32,158 nucleotides of DNA, taken from an uncultured Bacteroidales bacterium. Lineage in GTDB: Bacteria > Bacteroidota > Bacteroidia > Bacteroidales > P3. The notes below the pieces were generated by a model that was given only the letters and a program-made list of their open reading frames with translations, was not told the DNA's origin and searched no databases. This document shows, in pieces, positions 1 to 6,802 of this stretch (positions are counted from its first letter, which is position 1; every line of letters begins with the position of its first letter). Position numbers and translations under genes: made by a program. Location of the stretch: assembly GCA_900318665.1 (NCBI GenBank), contig ONLQ01000022.1, positions 1-32,158 on the forward strand, written 5' to 3'.

Positions 1-325
1 AGAGTATGGCGATGGAGAAGTTCTGATTTTTGAGAGTTGGATTTTGAGGTTCGTCGTTCGAATTTCGCGATTCAGCATTGCTCTGCGCGTAGCCTACGAG
101 GCCGGAGGCCACACCGTTGATGATGCCGTTGCCGCCGCAGGCCACGAAGCAGACCTCCTCGTCGGGGTGGAGATCGCAATAGAGGCGCACATAGCGTGTG
201 GCATCGCCCTCGCCCAGGGTGGTATAGACCTCGTGGGGGTGAGGGTTGGCCTTCAACTGCTCGAAGAACTCCTGATAATGCGGCGCCTTGTCGGCGCGCC
301 CGTTGATGATATAGATGTATTTCAT
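1..325 (-). CDS. Diacylglycerol kinase-family lipid kinase, N-terminal part (cut by window edge)
   Basis: The reverse strand from the ATG at 325-323 is open to the window edge (108 codons). It begins MKYIYIINGRADKA and has an ACGGNGIINGVASGL stretch at residues 62-76, matching the nucleotide-binding glycine loop of the DAGK catalytic domain (family consensus GGDGTxNEVxxGL). Such enzymes phosphorylate a lipid or sphingoid base with ATP at the membrane. Two oddities: the loop reads GGNGI rather than GGDGT, and a hydrophilic Asn/Ser/Gln-rich stretch (about residues 80-102) follows before the sequence returns to FSIAIL, where the family normally continues within a few residues. The ATG overlaps the stop of the upstream phosphatase gene (ATGA), so translation is probably coupled. 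The C-terminal two thirds lie outside the window, so family membership rests on one motif. Confidence 0.62.
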   Translation of the reverse strand, partial: MKYIYIINGRADKAPHYQEFFEQLKANPHPHEVYTTLGEGDATRYVRLYCDLHPDEEVCFVACGGNGIINGVASGLVGYAQSNAESRNSNDEPQNPTLKNQNFSIAIL

Positions 326-1443
326 ACTTTTACACTCATTATCGTGATGTCATCGTTTTGCGGATGACCTGCAGTGAAGGTTTTGACGGACTGATAGATG
401 TGGTTGACGACGGCAGCCTCGTCCATGTCGGGCTGCAAATGGGAGACCACGTCGATGAGGCGCTGCTCGCCGTAGAGTTCGAGGCGGTCGGTCTCGGCCT
501 CGGTGACGCCGTCGGTATAGACCACGATGCGGGTGCCGGGCTGGAGGTCGATATGCTCGTCTTGATAGGGGAACTGCTCCATGAGGCCCGCCGCGAGGTT
601 GCTCTTGACGGGGAGGAAGGTGGGAGTGCCGTCGGGGGAGATGATGAGTGGCGGGTTGTGGCCGGCATTGCAGTAGTCCATGTGGAGGGTCTTGAGGTTG
701 ATGCGGGCGATGAAGAGCGTGACAAACATGTCGTTGCGGTTGCCATCGGCCACGCTGTTGTTGATGCGGATGACGGACTCGTTGAAGGGCAGGTCGAGGG
801 TGGCGACGAAATGGAGCATGGCGCGCGTGATGGCCATGACGAGGGAGGCAGGAACACCTTTGCCGCTGACGTCGCCGACGGCGAAATGCAGCACGTCGCC
901 TTTGCGGATGAAGTCGTAGAGGTCGCCGCCAACCTCTTTGGCGGGATTGAGCAGGGCGTGGAGTTGCGGCGGGAAGTCGGTGTTGAGCATGCCCATCTGT
1001 ATGGTGCGCGCCACGTTGAGTTCGGACTCCATGCGCTCTTTGTCGCTACGGGTGGTTTTGAGTTGGGCGATGTAGTCGGAGATGGAGTTCTGGAGATAGA
1101 CGAAACTGTCGTGGAGTCGAAGCATCTCGTCTTTGCTGTTGATTTCGGGCAGTTTGGCCTTGAAATTGCCTTTGGCCATGTTGAGCGCCGAGACGGAGAG
1201 TTCGGTGATGGGACGCGTCATGCGGCGAATCTCGCGGCGGCAGACGAAAAAGACGACGACGATGCCAACGATGGCGACAAGCAAGAGGCTGAGCGCCAGA
1301 ACGGCAGGGGCCACGCTGGCGGACTCGTTGGCGATGATGTAATGCGAGACAAGGGCGATGACGCCAAAGGAAGCGAAAAAGACAACGGAGACGATGCCGA
1401 TGATTCGCCAACTCAACCTACTCGAGAATGACCTGTTATTCAT
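322..1443 (-). CDS. Membrane HAMP/SpoIIE-type PP2C serine phosphatase
   Basis: A 373-residue protein. Two membrane segments (about residues 13-37 and 45-67) flank a very short periplasmic loop, a HAMP-like linker follows (68-125), and a PP2C/SpoIIE (RsbU-like) phosphatase domain fills 140-373. Visible hallmarks are ARTIQMGML at the domain start, VGGDLYDF (D174), VGDVSGKGVPAS (D191), CNAGHNPPL, VVYTDGVTEAE (D311) and QNDDITIM near the end. The metal-binding aspartates are all present, so it should be active. This family dephosphorylates serine phosphates on anti-sigma-factor antagonists or similar partner-switch proteins; no such partner is visible here. The start overlaps the preceding membrane-protein gene by 8 bp and the stop overlaps the lipid-kinase ATG, indicating one transcript of three genes. 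With almost no periplasmic loop, sensing is probably membrane or cytoplasmic (inference). Confidence 0.92.
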   Translation of the reverse strand: MNNRSFSSRLSWRIIGIVSVVFFASFGVIALVSHYIIANESASVAPAVLALSLLLVAIVGIVVVFFVCRREIRRMTRPITELSVSALNMAKGNFKAKLPEINSKDEMLRLHDSFVYLQNSISDYIAQLKTTRSDKERMESELNVARTIQMGMLNTDFPPQLHALLNPAKEVGGDLYDFIRKGDVLHFAVGDVSGKGVPASLVMAITRAMLHFVATLDLPFNESVIRINNSVADGNRNDMFVTLFIARINLKTLHMDYCNAGHNPPLIISPDGTPTFLPVKSNLAAGLMEQFPYQDEHIDLQPGTRIVVYTDGVTEAETDRLELYGEQRLIDVVSHLQPDMDEAAVVNHIYQSVKTFTAGHPQNDDITIMSVKV

Positions 1444-2023
1444 CTGTTTTATTTCTATTGGGCTTGACTTTTTCTGATTCCGTTACAAAACAGGCTACGA
1501 GCCCATAGGTGATGGTGGGTCGTATCCATATCTCGGTAAGCAGATAGTCGGTATATTCGTTGATGGGTTCGATATAGATGTCGTAGTTGTAGAGCGCGGC
1601 AATGAGCATATCGATGATACAGATGACCCATAGGTTGCGCTTGGTGTAACTCTTCCAGTTCTTGCGGCCGTAGAAATAGGTGAGGGTGCAGAGCAACGTC
1701 ACCGAGAGGACGAGGCAAATCAAGTGGAGCCCATAGAAGGCAAGTGGCGGCGCAAAGAGTATGTCGCGCAGCAGCACGGAGACGCCCACGAGGAGGGAGC
1801 ACCAGTAGTTGAACTGGCGGGTGGTGATGCGGTAGTCGAAAAAGTACATCCATATCATCGCCAAGCAAGCCATATACAGCAAGTTGAGGATTAACTCGGG
1901 CCACGACTCGTGCAGGCCGAAATGGAACACGCCATAGAGCGTGACGCCGACCGAGAGCATGCCAGCCACGGTGGTGATGACGATATCGAATATCTTGGCT
2001 CCTTTCTTAAATCTTGTCTTCAT
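1436..2023 (-). CDS. Multi-pass membrane protein of unknown function
   Basis: 195 residues from the ATG at 2023-2021 (MKTRFKKGAKIFD). A longer in-frame start at 2098 exists, but those extra codons lie inside a repeat element and give a Lys/Arg-rich extension, so I reject it. About five to six hydrophobic segments can be seen, for example around residues 10-30, 37-57, 67-85, 90-113, 123-140 and near the C-terminus, with a charged tail (SEKVKPNRNKTDE). No recognisable family motif was found. It is the first gene of the minus-strand operon and overlaps the phosphatase gene by 8 bp. A role as sensor or partner of that phosphatase is possible from position only. The function is unknown. Confidence 0.75.
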   Translation of the reverse strand: MKTRFKKGAKIFDIVITTVAGMLSVGVTLYGVFHFGLHESWPELILNLLYMACLAMIWMYFFDYRITTRQFNYWCSLLVGVSVLLRDILFAPPLAFYGLHLICLVLSVTLLCTLTYFYGRKNWKSYTKRNLWVICIIDMLIAALYNYDIYIEPINEYTDYLLTEIWIRPTITYGLVACFVTESEKVKPNRNKTDE

Positions 2024-2046
2024 TGTTTTGCCTGTTCTCTTTTGTT

Positions 2047-2176
2047 TTTTGGGGAGTCGCTTCGCGAGAAATCCTTCAAATCGTTCCAAATCTTTCAAAT
2101 CTTTCTTTTTTCTATCTTCTTATTTGTTTGATTTGTTCAGATTTGTGAGATTTCTGCCGCGTCAGCGGCACTCCTT
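2047..2176. repeat. Hairpin-ended 130-bp interspersed repeat, copy A
   Basis: Identical to 2751-2880 except for one T/C change. On the plus strand the element opens with GGAGT and a small hairpin (TCGC-ttc-GCGA, 2057-2067), then GAAATC, a T/C-rich centre with several CAAATC and TTTCAAATC units, then GATTTC and a second hairpin (TGCCGC-gtca-GCGGCA, 2155-2170), closing with ACTCC. The outer words GGAGT/ACTCC and GAAATC/GATTTC are inverted, so the element is two facing hairpin units, as in a BIME or MITE. It carries no coding capacity. Confidence 0.85.
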
Positions 2177-2287
2177 GGAAGTCGCCTACGGCGAGAAATC
2201 CAACAAATCTTTCCAAATCTTTCAAATCTCTTTTTTCTATCTTCTTATTTGTTTGATTTGTTCAGATTTACGAATTATCGACACTCC
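2177..2287. repeat. Third, diverged copy of the hairpin-ended repeat
   Basis: Directly abuts copy A in the same orientation. The left hairpin is kept with compensating changes (TCGCC-tac-GGCGA, 2182-2194, against TCGC-ttc-GCGA in the others). The T/C-rich centre is recognisable, while the right hairpin has decayed, leaving only ACTCC near 2283-2287. Changes on both sides of the left stem suggest the hairpin itself is under selection or is what is recognised. Confidence 0.65.
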
Positions 2288-2294
2288 CTCATTT

Positions 2295-2720
2295 TCAAAT
2301 AAGTTTAATTTTATCAATATCGCCAGTTCTTTCGTTGTATTCGTACCACTCCGAGTAGAGACCGTCGGGACTGAAGTTAATGAGCATCCCGTAAGGTTTA
2401 TGGGTGATTAGCAAGTAGTTCCACAACTGACGGCGTTGAGGAGTGTCTATGTGGTTGATGGCTTTCAACTCGATAATGATGTCGCCGTCAACAAGAAGGT
2501 CGAGGCGGTAGTCCTGGTCGAGTTTCACATCTTCCCAATACATCGGCACAAACACCTGACGCTCCACGGTGTGTCCGTCCTGTTCCAAAAGGTATTTCAG
2601 TGCAGCCTCGTAAGCCGACTCCAGCAGACCACCATGGTACTTGCTGTGCACTCGCATTGCTACTCCTGTTATCTCACGGAAGAAAGCGTAGCGTTTGTTA
2701 TGCTCCTCTATTAAGTTCAT
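2295..2720 (-). CDS. GxxExxY protein (PD-(D/E)XK nuclease-like)
   Basis: 141 residues from the ATG at 2720-2718 (MNLIEEHNKRYAFF). The name-giving motif is visible as GLLESAY around residue 33, after VAMRVHSKYHG. Further on, YRLDLLVDGDIIIELKA carries the D...E-x-K core of PD-(D/E)XK nucleases, followed by RRQLWNYLLITHKPYGMLINF, which is typical of this family. The biochemical role of GxxExxY proteins is not established; a DNA-related function is assumed from the fold. An upstream in-frame ATG at 2783 lies in repeat copy B and adds a Lys/Arg/Ser-rich stretch; I judge it not used. The gene stands alone on the minus strand between repeat copies, with a TATTTTTG promoter-like box at 2949-2942, so the repeat would be part of its 5' leader. 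Confidence 0.88.
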   Translation of the reverse strand: MNLIEEHNKRYAFFREITGVAMRVHSKYHGGLLESAYEAALKYLLEQDGHTVERQVFVPMYWEDVKLDQDYRLDLLVDGDIIIELKAINHIDTPQRRQLWNYLLITHKPYGMLINFSPDGLYSEWYEYNERTGDIDKIKLI

Positions 2721-2750
2721 TTTATGGTTGTTTCTTGTTCGCCTTTGATG

Positions 2751-2880
2751 TTTTGGGGAGTCGCTTCGCGAGAAATCCTTCAAATCGTTCCAAATCTTTC
2801 AAATCTTTCTTTTTTCTATCTTCTTATTTGCTTGATTTGTTCAGATTTGTGAGATTTCTGCCGCGTCAGCGGCACTCCTT
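2751..2880. repeat. Hairpin-ended 130-bp interspersed repeat, copy B
   Basis: Same length as copy A (2047-2176) and the same sequence with one mismatch (C for T in the central ATTTGTTTG). The hairpins are TCGC-ttc-GCGA at 2761-2771 and TGCCGC-gtca-GCGGCA at 2859-2874. The two copies are direct repeats bracketing the GxxExxY gene. The near identity means recent duplication or gene conversion. Confidence 0.85.
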
Positions 2881-2941
2881 TTTTGAGTGTGTTCAGTTTG
2901 GGGGTTGGTTTGTTCTGTTTTGCTTTACTTTTTAGAGGGGG

Positions 2942-2949
2942 CAAAAATA
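2942..2949 (-). promoter_or_regulatory. Promoter-like -7 box for the GxxExxY gene
   Basis: On the minus strand this reads TATTTTTG, fitting the Bacteroidota -7 consensus TAnnTTTG. A TTG lies 11 nt upstream (2963-2961). It is placed about 220 bp before the GxxExxY ATG, with repeat copy B between. Assigned by motif only. Confidence 0.4.
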
Positions 2950-2980
2950 CGAAATTCCATCAATTTGCTTGTAACTTATT

Positions 2981-3335
2981 TTGGTAATCCTAAAAAATAC
3001 GAGTAAAAATGTCAGACTCGCGGAGATTGTCAGATGGTCGCGGATTTTGGTCTTTTTTGGGGGGTGTCGATGACTTTTTCGGGGGCTGGATTGGGGCTTT
3101 TCGGGACTGGACACAGTGTTTTTTCGGGGGGCATTGGCGGAGTCAGGAGAGGCGGGTGATTTTGGGCGTTTTTCGGGGTGTTTCAGGGTGTGGTAAATGT
3201 GGTTTCGATGTGGGACGAATGGCGTTTTGGGCATTTTTTCGTCCCTAAAAAGGGCATTTTCGTCCCATTTTCGGGTTTTTCGTGTCATTTTCGTCCCACC
3301 AATACCGATTTGGCTGGCGGAACAAAAAGTGGCCT
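2981..3335. other. G/T-rich non-coding stretch with repeated TTTTCGGGG and TTTTCGTCCC words
   Basis: No convincing gene is seen between 2881 and 3541. The plus strand is strongly G and T rich, with runs of five to six G and several near-copies of TTTTCGGGG (around 3072, 3097, 3122, 3170, 3270) and of TTTTCGTCCC (around 3235, 3258, 3288). Such strand asymmetry is unlike both the coding DNA and the AT-rich intergenic DNA elsewhere in the window. A 118-codon minus-strand frame here is rich in Pro, Lys and Ser and looks like a by-product of the composition. The role of the stretch is unknown. Confidence 0.5.
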
Positions 3336-3343
3336 TATCTTTG
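3336..3343 (+). promoter_or_regulatory. Promoter-like -7 box upstream of the SGNH hydrolase gene
   Basis: TATCTTTG matches TAnnTTTG. A TTTG lies 23 nt upstream (3309-3312). The start codon is about 200 bp downstream, leaving a long AT-rich leader that ends in a nine-codon open frame (3516-3545) whose stop overlaps the hydrolase ATG. Confidence 0.45.
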
Positions 3344-3541
3344 CAGCCGAAAAGCTACGAAACACTCATTTTTTCAAGTCTAAACAGACACTTTTTTACA
3401 TAAATCTCGGTAAGCACACACAGACATTGTTTCGTGACACAACAATACATCTGACACAAACAAAAAATTATCATTTCTCTTCATAAATCCGCCTTTCGCG
3501 ATTCGTGATTGACGCATGATAAATAAACAAAAAGATACTGT

Positions 3542-4222
3542 ATGAACCGCTCTATGTCATCGGAAAACTCAAAAAACAGCATAGAAAACCGCCCTATACA
3601 GAGCACTCGCACATCGGAAGGGACGCTACTATATAAGATATACGACGGCGACTTCCACTCTAACTCGGGATTTCTTTTTGTCAACACGCTGCTACACCTG
3701 CCCAACAAGACGCTGCGCCGCAACGTGAAACGCCAGATAAACACCATTGCCCACGGCGACACGGTGGTGATAGAATACGGCGGCAACGTATGCGACTACG
3801 ACTGGCCCGCTATCTCGGTATGCCCTGGCGGCGAGCACAAGCCCAAGACCAGCGTCAAGGACTTCCGCCTTTTCTACGACGCGGTGCTGGCACAGGTCTA
3901 TCAGGCTGGCGGCGTGCCGGTGTTGCTGACCATTCCCGCCGTGCGCAGCCAGCAACTCGTCAACAACGTGTGCCAAGGGCTTAACAAAGAAGGCATTATG
4001 CGCTGGATAGGCGGCGAGGCCGAATTCATAAAGGAGCGCATAGAGCCCTACAACGAGGCCATACGCGAGATTGCAGCCGAATACCAGACGCCGGTGATTG
4101 ACATAACCCACCTGCTGGACGAGCGCGACAACGCCGACGACTACTACGAGGCCGACGGCATCCACCCCAACGAGGCGGGCCGCGCACTGATTAAGGAGCG
4201 CATCCGACAATTCTATTTCTGA
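3542..4222 (+). CDS. SGNH/GDSL-type hydrolase family protein, nucleophile block not visible
   Basis: 226 residues. The second half matches SGNH hydrolases: VVIEYGGNVCDYDW (block III GGN, the oxyanion Asn, about residue 80), a GGVPVLLTIPAV strand, and YYEADGIHPNEAG (DGIHPN, catalytic Asp and His, about residues 201-211). Such proteins are esterases or deacylases acting on carbohydrate, lipid or envelope ester bonds. The N-terminal GDS block with the catalytic Ser, normally within the first 15 residues, is not recognisable; the corresponding stretch is a hydrophilic leader reading RTSEGTLLYKIYDGD. The protein may therefore be inactive, or the N-terminus has diverged. No signal peptide is seen, so it is probably cytoplasmic. 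The ATG overlaps the stop of a nine-codon frame at 3516-3545. The gene is followed by a terminator and forms a single-gene unit. Confidence 0.75.
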   Translation: MNRSMSSENSKNSIENRPIQSTRTSEGTLLYKIYDGDFHSNSGFLFVNTLLHLPNKTLRRNVKRQINTIAHGDTVVIEYGGNVCDYDWPAISVCPGGEHKPKTSVKDFRLFYDAVLAQVYQAGGVPVLLTIPAVRSQQLVNNVCQGLNKEGIMRWIGGEAEFIKERIEPYNEAIREIAAEYQTPVIDITHLLDERDNADDYYEADGIHPNEAGRALIKERIRQFYF

Positions 4223-4253
4223 AAAAACCGTTTGTTGTATGTATAAGTGCAGA

Positions 4254-4287
4254 AAAGGCTGTCCTTCGGGGGCGGCCTTTCTGTTTT
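4254..4287 (+). terminator. Rho-independent terminator after the SGNH hydrolase gene
   Basis: AAAGGC...GGCCTTT hairpin with a TTCG loop (stem 4254-4264 with 4269-4280, including G-T pairs), followed by CTGTTTT. It lies 30 bp after the hydrolase stop and separates that gene from the envelope cluster. Confidence 0.8.
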
Positions 4288-4334
4288 GGTGTAGCGGTCT
4301 CTAAATTTTATTCTATTGGTTTTCATTTATTTTG

Positions 4335-4342
4335 TATCTTTG
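4335..4342 (+). promoter_or_regulatory. Promoter-like -7 box for the M28-like/gldFG cluster
   Basis: TATCTTTG, a full match to TAnnTTTG, about 80 bp before the ATG at 4421. A TTG at 4316-4318 lies 16 nt upstream. It sits just after the terminator at 4254-4287, as expected for a new transcript. Confidence 0.55.
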
Positions 4343-4420
4343 TTTCGTGTAGTATGCCCTCGTAGTGCGTACTAACGTTTTTATTGTCAGAATAATAACC
4401 GATAACGATACACTATCGCT

Positions 4421-5962
4421 ATGAAAAGAAGAAAGTATATTGCTTTGTTAGTTTGTGTTGTGCTGGCTGGCATGGGCGCCACGGTGCGCGCGCAAGAGGC
4501 CTCGGCAGACACCATCATGAAACACATCCGCTATCTCTCCTCGTCGCGCTACGAGGGCCGTCAGGCTGGTACTCAGGGATATATGGATGCTGCAGACTAT
4601 GTGATTAACGCGCTACGCTCGTATGGCGTGAAGCCCTACGAGAAAGGCGAATGGATGAAATATATCTTCGACGTGGAGAGCAACCAGGTGGAGAACGCCT
4701 CGCTGTTCACCTACGTCCACAAGGACGACGTGCGCCAGTCCTATGTGCTGGGCAAGGACTTTGCCTGCGTCAGCATGACGGGCCGCGGCTATGCCGACGC
4801 TCCCGTGGTGTTCTGCGGCTACGGCATCGACAACAACGCTTTCAACGAATATGCCAAGGTTGACGCCAAAGGCAAGATTGTGATGGTGCTGACGGGCGTG
4901 CCGAAGTTCCTGCCCCAGAGCGTTACGGAGAAATACGCCACTCTGCGCGACAAGGCCCGCACGGCATTGGCACACGGCGCCGTGGCGCTGGTGGCCGTCA
5001 ATATGTCGGAGACCTGCCGCCCCACGGAGGTGCAGTGCCAGATGTTCTGCGGCAACCCGCCTCATCTGTTCACCTTCCCCATGCTGCAGGCCACGCGCTG
5101 GTGCGGCAACGAACTGCTGAAAAACGAGAAGATGACTATCGACTCGGTGCTGACAATGATGGACAGCACGCACAAGCCGCAGTCGTTCCTCTTGGACAAG
5201 AAATTCGCCATAGACGTTAACGCCACCTACAACCCCACGGCCAAGACGGGCAACGTGGTGGGCTTTGTGGAGGGCCGCGACCTGCGCCTGAAACGCGAGG
5301 TGGTGATTGTTGGCGCCTATCTCGACCACCTTGGAATACAGGGCGAGACGTGCTTGTTCCCCGGTGCCGACCAGAACGCCACGGGCGTGGCGGCGGTGCT
5401 GGAGGTGGCACGCATGCTGTCGCAGGCCGACGAATGGCAGGGCCGCAGCGTGGCTTTCGTGTTCTTCTCGGGCGGCGAGCACCGCCACAAGGGCGCCGAA
5501 GCCTTTGTGCGCACCTTCAAAGACCTGGAATGGGTTGACGCCTTCCTGAACATAGAGAGCGTGGGCAGCGGCGACAGCATTGCCGTGATGGGCAAAAAGC
5601 GCTTCCCGATACTGTGGAGCATTGTGAGCCACAACGACTCGCTCTACACGCAGTTGATGAAGCAAGAGGTGAACACCATGCCGCAGGGCGACGCCGTGGC
5701 TTTCGCCAAACTGGGCATCCCCGCGGTGAACATCTTTACCACCAACGGCCACCGCTACAACCACGTGCCGAGCGACATTGCCGAGAATGTGAACCGCCGC
5801 ATGGTGACCAGCGCCACCACCCTGCTCTATCGCACACTGATGCAACTGTGCAACGGCGACTACCAAGGCCGCGCCGAGGAGTCGCGCTACAACCGCTTTG
5901 AAAACACCTACGACGACGTGGACATCTACTCCACCGGGTCGTCGATAGACTCAAGAAGATAG
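4421..5962 (+). CDS. Secreted M28-family peptidase homologue with lost metal ligands (likely pseudoenzyme)
   Basis: 513 residues with a signal peptide (MKRRKYIALLVCVVLAGMGATVRA, cleaved before QEAS), a PA-like insert (about 100-290) and an M28 peptidase domain (290-475). The M28 landmarks align but the catalytic residues do not. GAHYDHLG is GAYLDHLG (zinc His to Tyr300), GADDNASG is GADQNATG (bridging Asp to Gln318), EE is GE (general-base Glu to Gly352, ligand E353 kept), and NLDMVG is NIESVG (zinc Asp to Glu379). The last ligand survives as H448 in YNHVPSD. Zinc binding and peptidase activity are unlikely by family knowledge. It ends 4 bp before gldF and is transcribed with it, so a structural or binding role in the periplasm linked to the transporter is a reasonable inference. 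Confidence 0.85.
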   Translation: MKRRKYIALLVCVVLAGMGATVRAQEASADTIMKHIRYLSSSRYEGRQAGTQGYMDAADYVINALRSYGVKPYEKGEWMKYIFDVESNQVENASLFTYVHKDDVRQSYVLGKDFACVSMTGRGYADAPVVFCGYGIDNNAFNEYAKVDAKGKIVMVLTGVPKFLPQSVTEKYATLRDKARTALAHGAVALVAVNMSETCRPTEVQCQMFCGNPPHLFTFPMLQATRWCGNELLKNEKMTIDSVLTMMDSTHKPQSFLLDKKFAIDVNATYNPTAKTGNVVGFVEGRDLRLKREVVIVGAYLDHLGIQGETCLFPGADQNATGVAAVLEVARMLSQADEWQGRSVAFVFFSGGEHRHKGAEAFVRTFKDLEWVDAFLNIESVGSGDSIAVMGKKRFPILWSIVSHNDSLYTQLMKQEVNTMPQGDAVAFAKLGIPAVNIFTTNGHRYNHVPSDIAENVNRRMVTSATTLLYRTLMQLCNGDYQGRAEESRYNRFENTYDDVDIYSTGSSIDSRR

Positions 5963-5966
5963 AACC

Positions 5967-6704
5967 ATGTTCACACTCTACAAAAAGGAACTCGCGACAT
6001 TCTTCACCTCGCTGATAGGCTATCTGACCGTGGTGGTGTTTCTCGTGCTCTGCGGCTTGATGCTGTGGGTGTTCCGCTCTGACTTCAACATTCTGGACTA
6101 CGGCTATGCCGACATGACGGGCTTCTTCCTGATAGCGCCGTTTCTGTACCTCTTCCTCATTCCCGCCATCACCATGCGTATGCTGGCCGAGGAGAAGAAG
6201 AACGGCACCATGGAACTGCTGCTGACCAAGCCCATGAGCGAGATGACGATAATATGGGCCAAGTTCCTGGCCGGCGTGACGCTGGTGTTTATCTCGCTGC
6301 TGCCCACGCTGGTGGTCTATTTCAGCGTGTATGCCCTCGGCGACCCCGTGGGCAACATTGACACAGGCAGCGTGATAGGCTCGTATATTGGCCTGCTGCT
6401 GTTGGGCGCCGCCTTCGTGGCAATAGGTCTGATGGCCAGCGCGCTGACGAGCAACCAGATAGTGGCGTTCATTCTAGCCGCCGTCATCAGCACCTTCGCC
6501 TACCTGGGCTTTGAGTCGCTCTACAATATGGAAATTCTCGGCAACGCCGACCTCTTTGTGAAATCCATAGGTATGCGCCACCACTACGAGAGCATAAGCC
6601 GCGGCGTGGTTGACACCCGCGACATTATCTACTACCTCAGCGTCGTGGCTCTCTTCCTTATGGCTACGCGCCTCGTGCTGCAAAGCAGGAAATGGCAGAA
6701 GTGA
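5967..6704 (+). CDS. gldF: GldF-type ABC transporter permease
   Basis: 245 residues, six predicted membrane segments, with AEEKKNGTMELLLTKPMSE (about 72-90), the cytoplasmic coupling region typical of ABC-2 permeases of the GldF/NosY type. The length matches GldF. It sits directly before gldG, as in gliding Bacteroidota, but homologues are also found in non-gliding members, where the substrate is unknown. The ATPase partner (GldA) is not in this window and must be encoded elsewhere if the transporter is functional. The stop codon TGA is part of a short intergenic repeat (TGATTTTAATTTTGAA) that recurs at the end of the SpoIID-domain gene. Confidence 0.88.
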   Translation: MFTLYKKELATFFTSLIGYLTVVVFLVLCGLMLWVFRSDFNILDYGYADMTGFFLIAPFLYLFLIPAITMRMLAEEKKNGTMELLLTKPMSEMTIIWAKFLAGVTLVFISLLPTLVVYFSVYALGDPVGNIDTGSVIGSYIGLLLLGAAFVAIGLMASALTSNQIVAFILAAVISTFAYLGFESLYNMEILGNADLFVKSIGMRHHYESISRGVVDTRDIIYYLSVVALFLMATRLVLQSRKWQK

Positions 6705-6802
6705 TTTTAATTTTGAATGTTGAAAGTTGAATTTTGAATTTGTGGGGTTGGGAATTTTGAAGGGTGAATTTTGAAATTCTATTTTTGGGAACTGCTTAAA
6801 AC
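6705..6802. repeat. Intergenic gaattttgaa-type repeat between gldF and gldG
   Basis: This spacer consists almost wholly of variants of GAATTTTGAA and GTTGAAAGTTGAATT. The first 16 bp, including the gldF stop, match the DNA at the stop of the SpoIID gene (13426-13441), and 6719-6733 matches 12022-12036 at the end of lpxB exactly. It contains TAATTTTG (6708-6715), which fits the TAnnTTTG promoter box, so it could also start transcription of gldG. Confidence 0.6.

Noticed and set aside
44-367. 107-codon plus-strand frame at the left edge
   Set aside because: Antisense to the lipid-kinase frame, which has a recognisable GGNG loop and a coupled ATGA start.
3060-3140. Possible G-quadruplex
   Set aside because: The G runs are real, but the gaps between them are mostly longer than 12 nt, outside the usual range for a stable structure.
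2932-3288. 118-codon minus-strand frame in the G/T-rich spacer
   Set aside because: The translation is Pro/Lys/Ser-rich, mirrors the base composition and contains repeated words; no family resemblance.
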